A DNA stretch of 64,000 nucleotides from Bacillus nitratireducens (lineage in GTDB: Bacteria; Bacillota; Bacilli; Bacillales; Bacillaceae_G), in the NCBI RefSeq assembly GCF_001884135.1, contig NZ_MAOC01000091.1, positions 186,001-250,000 on the forward strand, written 5' to 3'. This document shows positions 24,524 through 32,813 of the stretch, piece by piece. The number at the start of each line of letters is the position of its first letter. The stretch's first letter is position 1. A program made the translations under genes and the position numbers. The notes beneath the pieces were generated by a model, which was given only the letters and a program-made list of their open reading frames with translations, did no database searches and was not told where the DNA came from.

Positions 24524-25123
24524 TTAATCCCTCTTTTTTTCTTTTAAATAATACTCAATAAGTTGATTTACTTTTTCTTCTGGATATGATTCTGGTGTTT
24601 GAAGGACATGAATTACTAGCCCATCAATAAATCCGTACAGTATCTCTAATTCAAATTCTCTATTGTGACCTGGTGTGACGTATCCGAGATCCCTCATTAA
24701 ATCTAGAATTATTCCCATAAGATACCTCGTATGGTCATCCATTTTCTTCCGAAGTTCAATAAGTTCTGGGGAACTAAAGGATATACCCAGAAATGTAATC
24801 CAAACCTTCCCTTCCAACATTTCTTCTTTATTAAAAGGAATAATAAATTTCATTAATCTTCTAAGTGCTTCTTCTTTCGTTCCCTTAAATTCACTTGTAC
24901 GAGTGTTTGCCCGTTCTTCCATTCGATTCAATACTAAATTCATTGCATAATGAATTAATTCATTTTTAGACGAAAAATGATGCTGAACAAGTCCAACCGA
25001 AATGTTTGCTTCGTCAGCGATTTGCTGTATAGAAGCTTTATCAATACCTTTTTCTAATATTACACGCCAAGTAGCAGTGGCTATCTGATTCTTCCTTTGT
25101 ATTTGATCAACTATTTTAGGCAC
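24524..25123 (-). CDS. TetR/AcrR family transcriptional regulator
   Basis: The HTH is seen in NQIATATWRVILEKGIDKASIQQIADEANISVGLVQHHFSSKNELIHYAMN, the standard TetR_N domain. The C-terminal ligand domain (residues 70-199) has FIDGLVIHVLQTPESYPEEKVNQLIEYYL, which resembles BetI-like members. The start is GTG at 25123 after GAGGAGG. Two perfect palindromes immediately upstream (25141-25164 and 25172-25201) are very likely its own operators. It represses at least itself and the membrane gene behind it. Confidence 0.92.
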   Translation of the reverse strand: MPKIVDQIQRKNQIATATWRVILEKGIDKASIQQIADEANISVGLVQHHFSSKNELIHYAMNLVLNRMEERANTRTSEFKGTKEEALRRLMKFIIPFNKEEMLEGKVWITFLGISFSSPELIELRKKMDDHTRYLMGIILDLMRDLGYVTPGHNREFELEILYGFIDGLVIHVLQTPESYPEEKVNQLIEYYLKEKKRD

Positions 25124-25140
25124 TCATATCCTCCTCCTTT

Positions 25141-25164
25141 TTTATAATATGATCATATTATAAA
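25141..25164. promoter_or_regulatory. TetR operator 1
   Basis: TATAATATGATCATATTATA at 25143-25162 is a perfect 20-bp palindrome, extended by matching T/A bases on both sides. It overlaps the region just before the tetR ribosome binding site. Confidence 0.75.
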
Positions 25165-25171
25165 AAAAGTA

Positions 25172-25201
25172 CCTAAAATAATATGACCATATTATTTTAG
25201 G
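25172..25201. promoter_or_regulatory. TetR operator 2
   Basis: CCTAAAATAATATG and its exact complement flank AC, giving a 30-bp inverted repeat. It shares the core ATAATATGANCATATTAT with operator 1, and the two centres are 34 bases apart. Confidence 0.75.
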
Positions 25202-25251
25202 TTTCACATTGCTATCAAGCCAACAAAACAAAATTCCCCTAAAATAAAAAA

Positions 25252-25271
25252 ATACGGTATTCCTACCGTAT
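25252..25271 (-). terminator. Terminator of LysE gene
   Basis: ATACGGTA and its complement form an 8-bp stem with a four-base loop followed by TTTTTTT on the minus strand, about 150 bases after the LysE stop. Confidence 0.75.
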
Positions 25272-25420
25272 CCTCTAAAAAAAGAAACAGCATATACTAG
25301 CATTTTTGACAAAACGTTAGGTAAAAGTAAGAACATACAGTAGCTGGCTTTATTTTTAATATCCTTCTTATTCCCCTTACAATCGTTTCAAAAAGATAGT
25401 AAATTTTTTCAAGAAGGCTC

Positions 25421-26053
25421 TTACTGTCGACGTTCAAAAGCAAGACGTACAGCAAGACCTGTCAAAACGCTTGCCATAAGCCAACGCTGCACCCGCAGCC
25501 ACGTTGGACGTGTGCCAAACCATTTGGCAACTCTACTTGCTGTAAATACAATTAGGAGGTTGACTATAAAGCTAACCGTTATTTGCGTAAAGCCCAGAAC
25601 TGCACCTTGTAGAAGCAACGATCCTTTCTCAGGATCTTCAAATTGAGGTAGAAGTGACACATACAAAATAGCAATCTTAGGATTCAGAAGATTCGTCATA
25701 AGTCCCATTAGAAATAATTTCCGCGGCGGCTCAATAGCAATAGTACGAGGTTCCATAATAGATGTAGCACCAGGCTTAATCGAACTCCATGCGAGCCAGA
25801 GCAAGTAAGCGGCACCTGCCCACTTAACTGCTTCATAGAGAGACGGAACAGCAAGGAAAAGAGCTGTAAGCCCGAACATCGTTGCGATTATATAGATTAT
25901 GAAGCCAAGCATGATACCCAAAAGAGAAATGAATCCTGCCATACGCCCCTGCGTAATCGAGCGAGAAATGAGATAAATCATGTTAGGCCCAGGTGAACAA
26001 ACCATGCTAAGTGAAACAATTGCAAAAGCTAGCACAGTACTAAAGCTGACCAT
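25421..26053 (-). CDS. LysE/RhtB family amino acid exporter
   Basis: The 210-residue protein has about six membrane helices and the family signature SMVCSPGPNMIYLISRSITQGRMAGFISLLGIMLGF near the N-terminus, then FLMGLMTNLLNPKIAILYVSLLPQF, both diagnostic for LysE/RhtB exporters. It likely exports an amino acid such as homoserine, threonine or leucine. ATG follows GGGGGAAG. It stands alone, and GC-rich codons make it slightly less AT-biased than its neighbours, which could mean transfer but is weak evidence. Confidence 0.9.
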   Translation of the reverse strand: MVSFSTVLAFAIVSLSMVCSPGPNMIYLISRSITQGRMAGFISLLGIMLGFIIYIIATMFGLTALFLAVPSLYEAVKWAGAAYLLWLAWSSIKPGATSIMEPRTIAIEPPRKLFLMGLMTNLLNPKIAILYVSLLPQFEDPEKGSLLLQGAVLGFTQITVSFIVNLLIVFTASRVAKWFGTRPTWLRVQRWLMASVLTGLAVRLAFERRQ

Positions 26054-26249
26054 GAATCTTCCCCCTTTATCTTACATAAATTTCTTATCGTCCATTTTAT
26101 CATGATTGAGGAGAAAAAAGATTAATGTATGCCTATTCATATAAGGTTAACATAGCGTATTATTATCGGGATTCACTGTAAGTAGTAACTTTAATATCAC
26201 TATGGATAGGTTACTTTTAAAGCCTTGTGATCACGAAAGTCCCCTAGTT

Positions 26250-26501
26250 TTAAAAAATGGAGGACTTTTCATAGTCTTCTAAATACAGGACAAGAAGAAA
26301 TATGATATTTCGAATCCACTTTTGTATATCATCAAAATACCGTTCTATAAATGCAACGTTGATATAAAACATGAGAAATACAACAAAGAAGGCAAAGTCA
26401 CCAAATTTATCATTCAATTTTTCATTAGTAAATGTGCTTACATGAAGGAATAGTAAAGCAAAAGTTACTAAGAATAACTCAAATAACCTTTTTTTGCTCA
26501 C
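26250..26501 (-). CDS. Small membrane protein, 83 aa
   Basis: The frame starts with GTG (26501) after a GGTGGTGG run and encodes two to three hydrophobic segments (LFLVTFALLFLHVSTF, FAFFVVFLMFYINVAF, NIIFLLVLYL). No family is recognised. It is plausible because of its length and ribosome binding site but has no supporting context. Confidence 0.5.
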   Translation of the reverse strand: MSKKRLFELFLVTFALLFLHVSTFTNEKLNDKFGDFAFFVVFLMFYINVAFIERYFDDIQKWIRNIIFLLVLYLEDYEKSSIF

Positions 26502-26592
26502 GCCACCACCACCCTACAGTAATTTCCTTTCGTTTGATTTTATCAGAACGTAGTGTGTAGTAGACTACGCTTGTTATACTCATGTAAAAAAA

Positions 26593-26617
26593 GGCTAACA
26601 ATTCAAGATCGTTAGCC
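26593..26617 (-). terminator. Terminator of 26667-27140 gene
   Basis: GGCTAAC and its complement form a 7-bp stem with an 11-base loop, followed by seven Ts on the minus strand. Confidence 0.7.
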
Positions 26618-26666
26618 CTACTTTCCATATTCGTGCCTTTTAAAATACATTAAAAGACTAAGTTCT

Positions 26667-27140
26667 TCAACTTACACTATATTCTCCTTTTATTACAAAA
26701 AACGAACCTCGAATTGTTCCAGCAAGTTTAGACTTTTGCCTAGCAAATTTAAACTTATCTTCTAACTCCTTTGGTATCTCCATTCCTTCAGAAAGCTTAA
26801 ATCCAACGGCCCGCTTTTTCGGGTTATCCAACGTATACATGACGTTGACTGCAAGACCATCCTCATAAAAGACATAGGCAAATTTAATATTTTCCACTTG
26901 AAAACACGATGTTTCTAAAGGTTTGGCCGCAAACTCAATATCACGTTCTTCTTTCAAAATACGATTCACATAATCAAGAGTCTCCCCGCTTTCATTAGCT
27001 GGTACAACTGTAAATTCATGTTTGTATTTGTTCATAAAGTAACGTGCTTCATGGGCACGTAAACCAGCAAGTGCTTCTGCTACAGGTGAAGACTCTAAGC
27101 CAGCTATAGTTACATTTTTAAAATCAACGATACCGGACAA
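26667..27140 (-). CDS. Hypothetical cytoplasmic protein, 157 aa
   Basis: The best start is TTG at 27140, seven bases from GGAGG, giving a protein that begins SGIVDFKNVTIAGLESSPVAEALAGLRAHEARYF. Longer frames overlap the upstream gene without a site. There is no membrane segment and no recognised domain; the C-terminus ends IRGSFFVIKGEYSVS. It lies 22 bases after the GyrI-like gene and is likely cotranscribed, so it may share that protein's role. Confidence 0.6.
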   Translation of the reverse strand: MSGIVDFKNVTIAGLESSPVAEALAGLRAHEARYFMNKYKHEFTVVPANESGETLDYVNRILKEERDIEFAAKPLETSCFQVENIKFAYVFYEDGLAVNVMYTLDNPKKRAVGFKLSEGMEIPKELEDKFKFARQKSKLAGTIRGSFFVIKGEYSVS

Positions 27141-27162
27141 TTCCACCCCTCCTTTAATCTCT

Positions 27163-27642
27163 TTACTTCCTAACAACTGGAATCCACATTTCACCAAATA
27201 CTAAACCGTTTTGCTGCCCCATCTCAACCGTTGTATTTGGTCCACCAACATAGGCAAAATCATTTACTTCTGGTAAGACTTGACCAAAAGCAATGCCAGT
27301 AAGCTTATTACTTAGCTCCTCAGCCGTCTTACCTTCCCCTTTAACTACTAAATATTTCCCCCTAGGAAACTGGATAACTCTAGATTCTTCTTGTATCGTT
27401 TCCTCTGTCATGACACCAGCATAATACATCATCTTGTTATTCACCGCTTCACTCACAGAAAAAATGTAATCATTTGTGGCTAAAGCTTTTAAAGTGTCCA
27501 GCCTTCCATCTTCTTTAACAGCTGACCAAAAGTCTTCCTTTTCTTTATTTATTCCAGCAAAGTCTGTGTATTCACTCTTAATTTCAGTTCCAATACCTAA
27601 CACGATAAAGCTATCTTTTTCTTCTAGCGTATAATTTTTCAT
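27163..27642 (-). CDS. GyrI-like/AraC effector-binding domain protein
   Basis: The 159-residue protein reads YTLEEKDSFIVLGIGTEIKS..., VIQFPRGKYLVVKGEGKTAEELSNKLTGIAFGQVLPE and ends FGEMWIPVVRK. This is the effector-binding (SHV or GyrI-like) fold pattern: stand-alone members bind cationic or hydrophobic small molecules. The ATG at 27642 has AGGAAGG eight bases upstream. It is divergent from a WYL/HTH regulator with which it forms a common Bacillus pairing. Confidence 0.75.
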   Translation of the reverse strand: MKNYTLEEKDSFIVLGIGTEIKSEYTDFAGINKEKEDFWSAVKEDGRLDTLKALATNDYIFSVSEAVNNKMMYYAGVMTEETIQEESRVIQFPRGKYLVVKGEGKTAEELSNKLTGIAFGQVLPEVNDFAYVGGPNTTVEMGQQNGLVFGEMWIPVVRK

Positions 27643-27752
27643 ATTCAAAACCTTCCTCACTTTTAAATTAATCAAGTAATTTATCTTTTCTCTTGATGAG
27701 TTTATAATAACCTTAAATCATGTCAAAAAATGATACTGTTTAGGAGACCAAC

Positions 27753-28715
27753 ATGAAAAAAGTTGAACGGATTAATACCATCATGCGGTATATCAATAAC
27801 CGCTCTCACTTTACAATTTCTGAAATCATACGAGAATTTAACATCTCACGATCGACAGCTATTAGAGACATTAGAGAGATTGAAGCCATGGGGATGCCAC
27901 TTGTCGCTGAAGTTGGAAGAGATGGGGGATATTCTGTTATGCATAACTCTATTCTGCCCGTTGTTCGCTTTACTGATAACGAGGTCAAAGCTCTTTTTAT
28001 TGCCTTTATGGCCACAAGAAATCAACAACTTCCCTATCTAAAGAGTCGTCAGTCTTTAGCTGAAAAACTACTAGGACTCATCTCAGAAATCCAGCAGGAT
28101 GACCTTGTTCTTTTAAATCAACTCTTACTTTTTGAAGGGACTAATCCCCACAATCCCGACTTACTCGAGCTTTCTGACCTCCCACATCCTATGTTAGAAA
28201 AACTCATCCAAATCCTTCTTTTGGATAGCCATTTATTGATTACCCTAAAAGAAGAGGCGGAAATCAAGTCTTATCCAATTTATCTACTGCACCTTTATCA
28301 AGAAAAAAGCCATTGGATAATTGAAGGCTTTGACGTAAAAGAAGAAAAGAAGAAGATGTTTCCTGTCGATCATCTCATCAATGTCGAACCCTATACGACA
28401 AAAAAGAAATTAAGTAAGAAAAAGGTTTTAGAAAAACTCAGTAAGAAAGACGAAGCAATCAACCTTGTACTTGAACTCGGTCCAAAAGCAATTGCCCAGT
28501 TCAAAAAATATCATCCTTTAAAAGTTTCAATTTCCTATACAAACCCTTACCAATCCACAGCCATTCTAAAAACTTTTATCAATGTTAACAATCTCGATGA
28601 ATTAACAGAGATAACAAATTGGCTACTTTTCCTAGGTAAGGATATCAAAATGAAGGCAATGCCTGAAGAAGTGTTACAAGGCTTAAAAGAGAGATTATGC
28701 TTATACTGCCCATAA
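27753..28715 (+). CDS. HTH_11/WYL-domain transcriptional regulator (YafY-type)
   Basis: Residues 1-60 form a DeoR-like winged helix (RINTIMRYINNRSHFTISEIIREFNISRSTAIRDIREIEAMGMPLVAEVGRDGGY). The middle is helical, and the C-terminal half holds a WYL-like domain (SYPIYLLHLYQEKSHWIIEGFDVKEEKKKMFPVDHLINVE) and a WCX-like end. Such regulators bind nucleic-acid or nucleotide-like ligands in some systems. ATG follows AGGAGA. Its divergent neighbours (27163 and 26667 genes) are the likely targets. Confidence 0.85.
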   Translation: MKKVERINTIMRYINNRSHFTISEIIREFNISRSTAIRDIREIEAMGMPLVAEVGRDGGYSVMHNSILPVVRFTDNEVKALFIAFMATRNQQLPYLKSRQSLAEKLLGLISEIQQDDLVLLNQLLLFEGTNPHNPDLLELSDLPHPMLEKLIQILLLDSHLLITLKEEAEIKSYPIYLLHLYQEKSHWIIEGFDVKEEKKKMFPVDHLINVEPYTTKKKLSKKKVLEKLSKKDEAINLVLELGPKAIAQFKKYHPLKVSISYTNPYQSTAILKTFINVNNLDELTEITNWLLFLGKDIKMKAMPEEVLQGLKERLCLYCP

Positions 28716-28839
28716 GCGGTGACCAGTTACACCCCCAATAATATTGAGGTGTAATAGATGACAGTTACCTCGATTTTCAAGCATATAGAGAAAATATTTT
28801 ATTTACTATCGCTGCTCTTCTAGGAATAAAGCCAACACA

Positions 28840-28875
28840 AAAAAAGACATGAACTAATCTTCGTTCATGTCTTTT
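28840..28875. terminator. Bidirectional terminator
   Basis: AAAAAGACATGAAC and its complement form a 14-bp stem with an eight-base loop, with T-runs in both directions. It separates the WYL gene from the convergent transporter gene. Confidence 0.9.
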
Positions 28876-28987
28876 TATATTAGAGTTTAATTTCCGTTAA
28901 AATTCGAGTGTGGATTTGTCTTATCCATAAGATTTTTCATTCTTTTTTCATATTTCACTATTTTGAACTAAAACCAACAATAGTGAA

Positions 28988-30307
28988 TTAGAATAATGAC
29001 TTAATACTTGCTAAGACAGTAAGTATACCTACAACAATGACAAATACATTGCTCATTTTCCCTCTGTATTTAGCTAGTACTGGTACTTTACGGATCGCAT
29101 ACATCGGTAATAGACACAAGATAGCAGCAACTAACGGTCCGCTAAGGGCATCAATGATTCCAAGAATACTTGGATTTGCATAAGCAACATACCAGCATGT
29201 TAATACGACAAAAGTAAGGATCACTGTTTTAATTGTTTTTTCTTCTATATTTTTTCCGCGTGTTTTACCAAACTTCATAATCACGTCACGCATTACCTCA
29301 TATGCTCCTATATAATGGCCAAGGAAGGACTTAGTTATAGCCACAAAAGCAATGATAGGAGCTGCAATAGTGATTACTGGTGAATTCAGCTCATTAGCTA
29401 GATACGATAGAATTGATAAGTTTTGTTCTTTAGCCATCATAAGATCTTTTGGAGTTAAACTCAGTGCACTACTCCAAACAAAGAACATAACTACTACGAA
29501 AGTCATGATATAACAAACTTTTTGTATTTGAGCACATTTGGCATCAGTAGCTTCTATTCCATAGGTAGCTCTCTGCTTTATAACAAATGACGAAATAAGA
29601 GGAGAATGATTAAATGAAAATACTATGATTGGTAGTATCATCAAGATCACTCCAAAATACCCTGTTCCTGTTGAAGCAGTAGTAGCACTTGAAAAACTAA
29701 GCATTGACGTATTCCACTGTGGGATTAAAGATATTGAAATAAAAAGTAAAGAAGCAATAAACGGATATACTAGCATGCTCATTATCTTTACAATGATATC
29801 TTGACCAAAATTTAGTATAGCGATAAGACCGAGTACTAATACAAGCGATAAAATGGCCCTTGGAGGCTCCTGCATGTGCAATTGATGCACGATAAAACTA
29901 CTTGCAGTATTTGTAAGTGCAACCGAATACATTAGCACGATCGTATAAATTGAAACGAAATATACTATGTTAAAAATTATACTTGCCTTATTTCCGAAAT
30001 ACTCTCTTATTGTACCTGTAATCCCCTCATCAGCAGAATTAGAAGCGTATATCATTTTAGCAAGTGCCCTATGTGAATAATACATAACAGGAAATGCAAG
30101 TATAGTGATTAACAGTAATGATAATAAACCACCTGAACCTGCATTAATAGGTAAAAAGAGTACTCCTGCTCCAATTGCTGTTCCAAAAAGGCTCAATGCC
30201 CAGGTAGTATCTTGTTTATGCCATTTTTTAGGATCTAGATAGTTCTCATTTTTCACTGCAGTATTTTCAGCTTGAAATTCTATTTTTTTTGCAGTATTCC
30301 CATTCAT
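28988..30307 (-). CDS. SdaC/TdcC-type serine/threonine transporter (HAAAP family)
   Basis: The 439-residue protein has about eleven helices after a polar N-terminus. WALSLFGTAIGAGVLFLPINAGSGG is the diagnostic first helix of the hydroxy/aromatic amino acid permease family, and FSFNHSPLISSFV is also typical of SdaC. It is expected to import serine or threonine with protons. ATG follows AGGGGG. An 8-bp inverted repeat (30353-30360 with 30368-30375) lies about 50 bases upstream and may be an operator. Upstream DNA carries a degenerate serine dehydratase-like remnant, which supports serine as the substrate. Confidence 0.88.
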   Translation of the reverse strand: MNGNTAKKIEFQAENTAVKNENYLDPKKWHKQDTTWALSLFGTAIGAGVLFLPINAGSGGLLSLLLITILAFPVMYYSHRALAKMIYASNSADEGITGTIREYFGNKASIIFNIVYFVSIYTIVLMYSVALTNTASSFIVHQLHMQEPPRAILSLVLVLGLIAILNFGQDIIVKIMSMLVYPFIASLLFISISLIPQWNTSMLSFSSATTASTGTGYFGVILMILPIIVFSFNHSPLISSFVIKQRATYGIEATDAKCAQIQKVCYIMTFVVVMFFVWSSALSLTPKDLMMAKEQNLSILSYLANELNSPVITIAAPIIAFVAITKSFLGHYIGAYEVMRDVIMKFGKTRGKNIEEKTIKTVILTFVVLTCWYVAYANPSILGIIDALSGPLVAAILCLLPMYAIRKVPVLAKYRGKMSNVFVIVVGILTVLASIKSLF

Positions 30308-30352
30308 ATAATAAATCCCCCTTGTATCCTATTCTTATGTCTCTTTTTAGGC

Positions 30353-30375
30353 TTAAGAATATAGACCATTCTTAA
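30353..30375. promoter_or_regulatory. Inverted repeat before transporter gene
   Basis: TTAAGAAT and ATTCTTAA are separated by seven bases, 46 bases before the transporter ATG. It could be an operator; no cognate regulator is adjacent. Confidence 0.35.
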
Positions 30376-30394
30376 AAAATGAATCACTTACTAG

Positions 30395-30560
30395 ATGCGT
30401 CACATTGTAAACGATTCCACCTAAACCTGTTGCAAGGCATTTATCCTCCAACCCTATACTTCGTCAACATTGATGATATTGTGTACACCAGCTAATACGA
30501 TGTCCGCTGCTACTAAACTCTCTTGAAGAAATTCTCCTTCTGGTCACACACCCTTCTGTA
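30395..30560 (-). pseudogene. Probable degenerate L-serine dehydratase alpha-chain fragment
   Basis: On the minus strand one frame reads ESLVAADIVLAGVHNIINVDEV and stops; another, a little further on, reads GLEDKCLATGLGGIVYNVTH. They resemble the C-terminal SdaA segments (AADMALAGI...IPFDEV and ETALGGLAATPTG) in order and spacing, but the frame is broken between them and the match is by eye. No metal-cluster cysteine region is kept. It lies directly upstream of the SdaC-type transporter on the same strand, as an old sda locus would. Confidence 0.4.
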
Positions 30561-31118
30561 ATTAATCGTTTCAGTCTGTCCAACTTTAAAATGTTTGATA
30601 TTTTCTCCGTAGGTAATCGGTTACCTCTCGACGCCCTCATTATAACGTTTATATTTGCGAGTCTAATATTTTTTTATTTTTAGAAAGACTGAATAAACAG
30701 AATAATGAATAGATAATAAATCACAATTGGTATGTAGCGATTGTGTCCATTGTTTGAAGCTGTATTAGTTAGTAAAAAGGGGAAAATAATACAGATATCA
30801 TTTTTGTTATCACGTTGATTATATTGGGAACTCATTATAAAGATAGTTATATTCCCCTTTGCTGAAATATCTTATTTTGGACGTAAAAACTGTTATAATA
30901 AATAATCATTGTAGATATAAAGGAATAAATTAAGAAAACATAAAATCACAAAACTGAATATTTATCACTAATTTCGAATCAATATACATTTTTCAGAAAA
31001 AAAGAACTTCTTTACAGAGGAGCCACCACATCTTCTATAATGATTGACATGTTACGCCTTTTAAGAGAATAACACCATAAGTTTCCATTTACCATATGTA
31101 ATATTTATTAAGTGTAGT

Positions 31119-31154
31119 TTTTTCTAAATATGCATAATTGCATATTTAGAAAAA
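31119..31154. repeat. 16-bp perfect inverted repeat
   Basis: TTTTTCTAAATATGCA and its complement flank TAAT. It lies 40 bases from the IS-type end and could be a terminator remnant or part of the mobile element. Confidence 0.7.
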
Positions 31155-31193
31155 GATAGTATACTTTCGTATTTTGTAAACGGGTTTATGCTG

Positions 31194-31215
31194 TTCAGAA
31201 CTTTGCAACAGACCC
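31194..31215. mobile_element. Solitary IS6 (IS240/IS1216-like) terminal repeat
   Basis: The reverse complement begins GGGTCTGTTGCAAAGTTCTG, which matches the terminal inverted repeat of IS6-family elements of Bacillus (GGxTCTGTTGCAAAGTT). No transposase frame or second end was found in the window, so this is a remnant end. The outer end points toward 31215. Confidence 0.55.
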
Positions 31216-31404
31216 GATTGTTGAACAAAGAAATACACTACAAAATAGATCTTCTGATTAAAGTTTTTACAAATTATCAATCTTTATTCTTAATGATCAG
31301 ACTGATTTATAAATTATCGAACCTTATTTTAAACCCACAGTAGTTGGAGGAAGTTTGACGCTAACAGATGATACACCTCCTGAAATATCAGAAAGATAAA
31401 AAGA

Positions 31405-31434
31405 ACCGGCATCCTTCCCATGAAGAATACCGGT
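31405..31434 (-). terminator. Terminator of 31497-32459 gene
   Basis: ACCGGTATTCTTC and GAAGGATGCCGGT pair over 13 positions, including two G-U pairs, and TTCTTTTTAT follows on the minus strand. Confidence 0.8.
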
Positions 31435-31442
31435 ACTTCTCA

Positions 31443-31497
31443 TTTATCCCGCTATTTGTGGGCAGTAAAACTCCCATTGATTAAAGTTTCACTTTAT
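31443..31497 (-). repeat. Short bcr1-like repeat, internally deleted
   Basis: TTTAT direct repeats (31443-31447, 31493-31497) flank a 45-base element. Its minus strand begins GTGAAACTTTAATCA and ends with a GCCCAC...GCGGG hairpin. These are the two ends of the full bcr1 at 40574-40720. It abuts the stop codon of the next gene. Confidence 0.75.
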
Positions 31498-32459
31498 CAC
31501 CCATACAAAATCGCATGAAATACGCCTAACAGTAAGTATTGATCTTGTATATAACCCTCATCATATACATTCATCTCGATGTAATACATATCTTCCTCAA
31601 GACGAATATTCCAATCTGCGATTACATAGCCCTTTCGTAATAGCTTTCCAAGCCCAAGTGAAGTTTTGTGAACAACATATTCTTCTGTCTTATATGTAAA
31701 GGTAAATAAGAAATTTGCATCCAATAACTTTCCGTCACATACAATTACTTCATGCTCTGCATCATTATTATCGATGTACGTTACTAAAATCTTTCTTTGA
31801 CGCTGCCTACTTATATCCTTTGCAATAACGCGAATATTGTCCTTACTATCCTTTATTTCATAAATGATATTACTACCAACTTTCGGAATGAAGTCTAGCA
31901 CTTTCATCAGCGCATTTTTATAATACCCCCGTACTACGCCTACTTGCTCGCTTTCATTGTAAACCTCTATCGACGTCGTGTCCGCTTTACTATCACACAG
32001 TCGTTTGTAAGAAAGCTGCATCATTCGCTCTCCTCTTAAATACTGATCAAACGTCACAGGATATTCTATCGCGCGGAGTTCCTTATTGAGCCCATACAAA
32101 TAGCGTTGAACGCTCTCTACTAATGTTGTAGTAGATATACACTCCTGAAGTTCTAATTGTTGCCAACTGGAAGAAACCCTCCACTGATTGTCCTCTTCAT
32201 AGAAGAAACCAAGAATTACGTCAGCACGGTCACTCGTTTCATAATTCATATGTACGTTCTGTCCGTGTTGAATTTGTTCCATCCACTGTCCTAAATAAAT
32301 GCCCAGCTCTGCGACCTTCATGCATGACTTTTGAAAAAATACTCTGTCACCCACACAAATCGTTAAATCCCCTTCGATAAAGCCATTTGCATAAGCAACA
32401 TACCGTGGCTCATCCTTCTGTGGAATATCCTTGTCTATTTCAAACGAAAACGTTAACAT
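31497..32459 (-). CDS. Two-domain protein: DUF7878-like N-terminus, tubby-like C-terminus
   Basis: The 320-residue protein seems to have two parts. Residues 1-130 (LTFSFEIDKDIPQKDEPRYVAYANGFIEGDLTI... HMNYETSDRADVILGFFYE) look like the DUF7878 family of small Bacillus proteins. Residues about 150-320 (MMQLSYKRLCDSKADTTSIEVYNESEQVGVVRGYYKN... VVHKTSLGLGKLLRKGYVIADWNI) resemble the tubby C-terminal-like (LURP-one) barrel that may bind lipids. There is no signal peptide. ATG follows GAGGTGAG. Neither domain has a known role here, and the family names are from memory, so confidence is moderate. Confidence 0.6.
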   Translation of the reverse strand: MLTFSFEIDKDIPQKDEPRYVAYANGFIEGDLTICVGDRVFFQKSCMKVAELGIYLGQWMEQIQHGQNVHMNYETSDRADVILGFFYEEDNQWRVSSSWQQLELQECISTTTLVESVQRYLYGLNKELRAIEYPVTFDQYLRGERMMQLSYKRLCDSKADTTSIEVYNESEQVGVVRGYYKNALMKVLDFIPKVGSNIIYEIKDSKDNIRVIAKDISRQRQRKILVTYIDNNDAEHEVIVCDGKLLDANFLFTFTYKTEEYVVHKTSLGLGKLLRKGYVIADWNIRLEEDMYYIEMNVYDEGYIQDQYLLLGVFHAILYG

Positions 32460-32567
32460 CCTTTACTCACCTCTAGTTGTTACACAGCTCACACCTGACA
32501 TCGCATCACTCTGAGAAACTATGTATATACATATATTTAATTAACGCACTATAACGTGTGAATGACC

Positions 32568-32813
32568 TTAGCATAGTAGCGCTATTTTTTCTTCGCGAAT
32601 TCCCTCAAAACAATATACTCCCACCATCTCCAAAGAAGTAATTTTTTCATCACAATAGCAAACTTTACCCCTTTTCCAATCGGATAACGAAGCGTAGTTT
32701 TTTTGCGATTGTAATAGGAACAATTGAAATGCATGTAATGAGTGTACATCTAATTGTTCAATTTGTATATGTTCCGCAAGATGTAGTGCGGTAGCTGATT
32801 CTGGTACAAACAC
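32568..32813 (-). CDS. Uncertain 81-aa frame, possibly a 5'-truncated gene
   Basis: The frame begins with GTG at 32813 that overlaps its own purine run, so translation start is doubtful. The protein reads FVPESATALHLAEHIQIEQLDVHSLHAFQLFLLQSQKNYASLSDWKRG and ends CFEGIREEKIALLC. It is not recognised and looks like the end of a longer protein. It lies 108 bases before the 31497-32459 gene on the same strand. Confidence 0.35.
   Translation of the reverse strand: MFVPESATALHLAEHIQIEQLDVHSLHAFQLFLLQSQKNYASLSDWKRGKVCYCDEKITSLEMVGVYCFEGIREEKIALLC

Larger units (their letters stand above)
30308..31496. other. 1.2-kb decayed intergenic region
   Basis: No intact gene is found over about 1190 bases. 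It holds the transporter promoter and operator-like repeat, a probable sdaA remnant (30395-30560), a 16-bp perfect hairpin (31119-31154), one IS6/IS240-type end (31194-31215), the terminator of the next gene (31405-31434) and a short bcr1-like repeat (31443-31497). The stretch 30661-31110 shows only AT-rich sequence without recognised signals. Confidence 0.6.

Noticed and set aside
26236-26271. AAAGTCC/GGACTTT hairpin at the end of the 26250-26501 gene
   Set aside because: The stem is short and has no T-run on the relevant strand, so I did not call it a terminator.
28725-28755. Inverted repeat TTACACC/GGTGTAA after the WYL gene as terminator
   Set aside because: No T-run follows; the strong terminator at 28840-28875 is enough.
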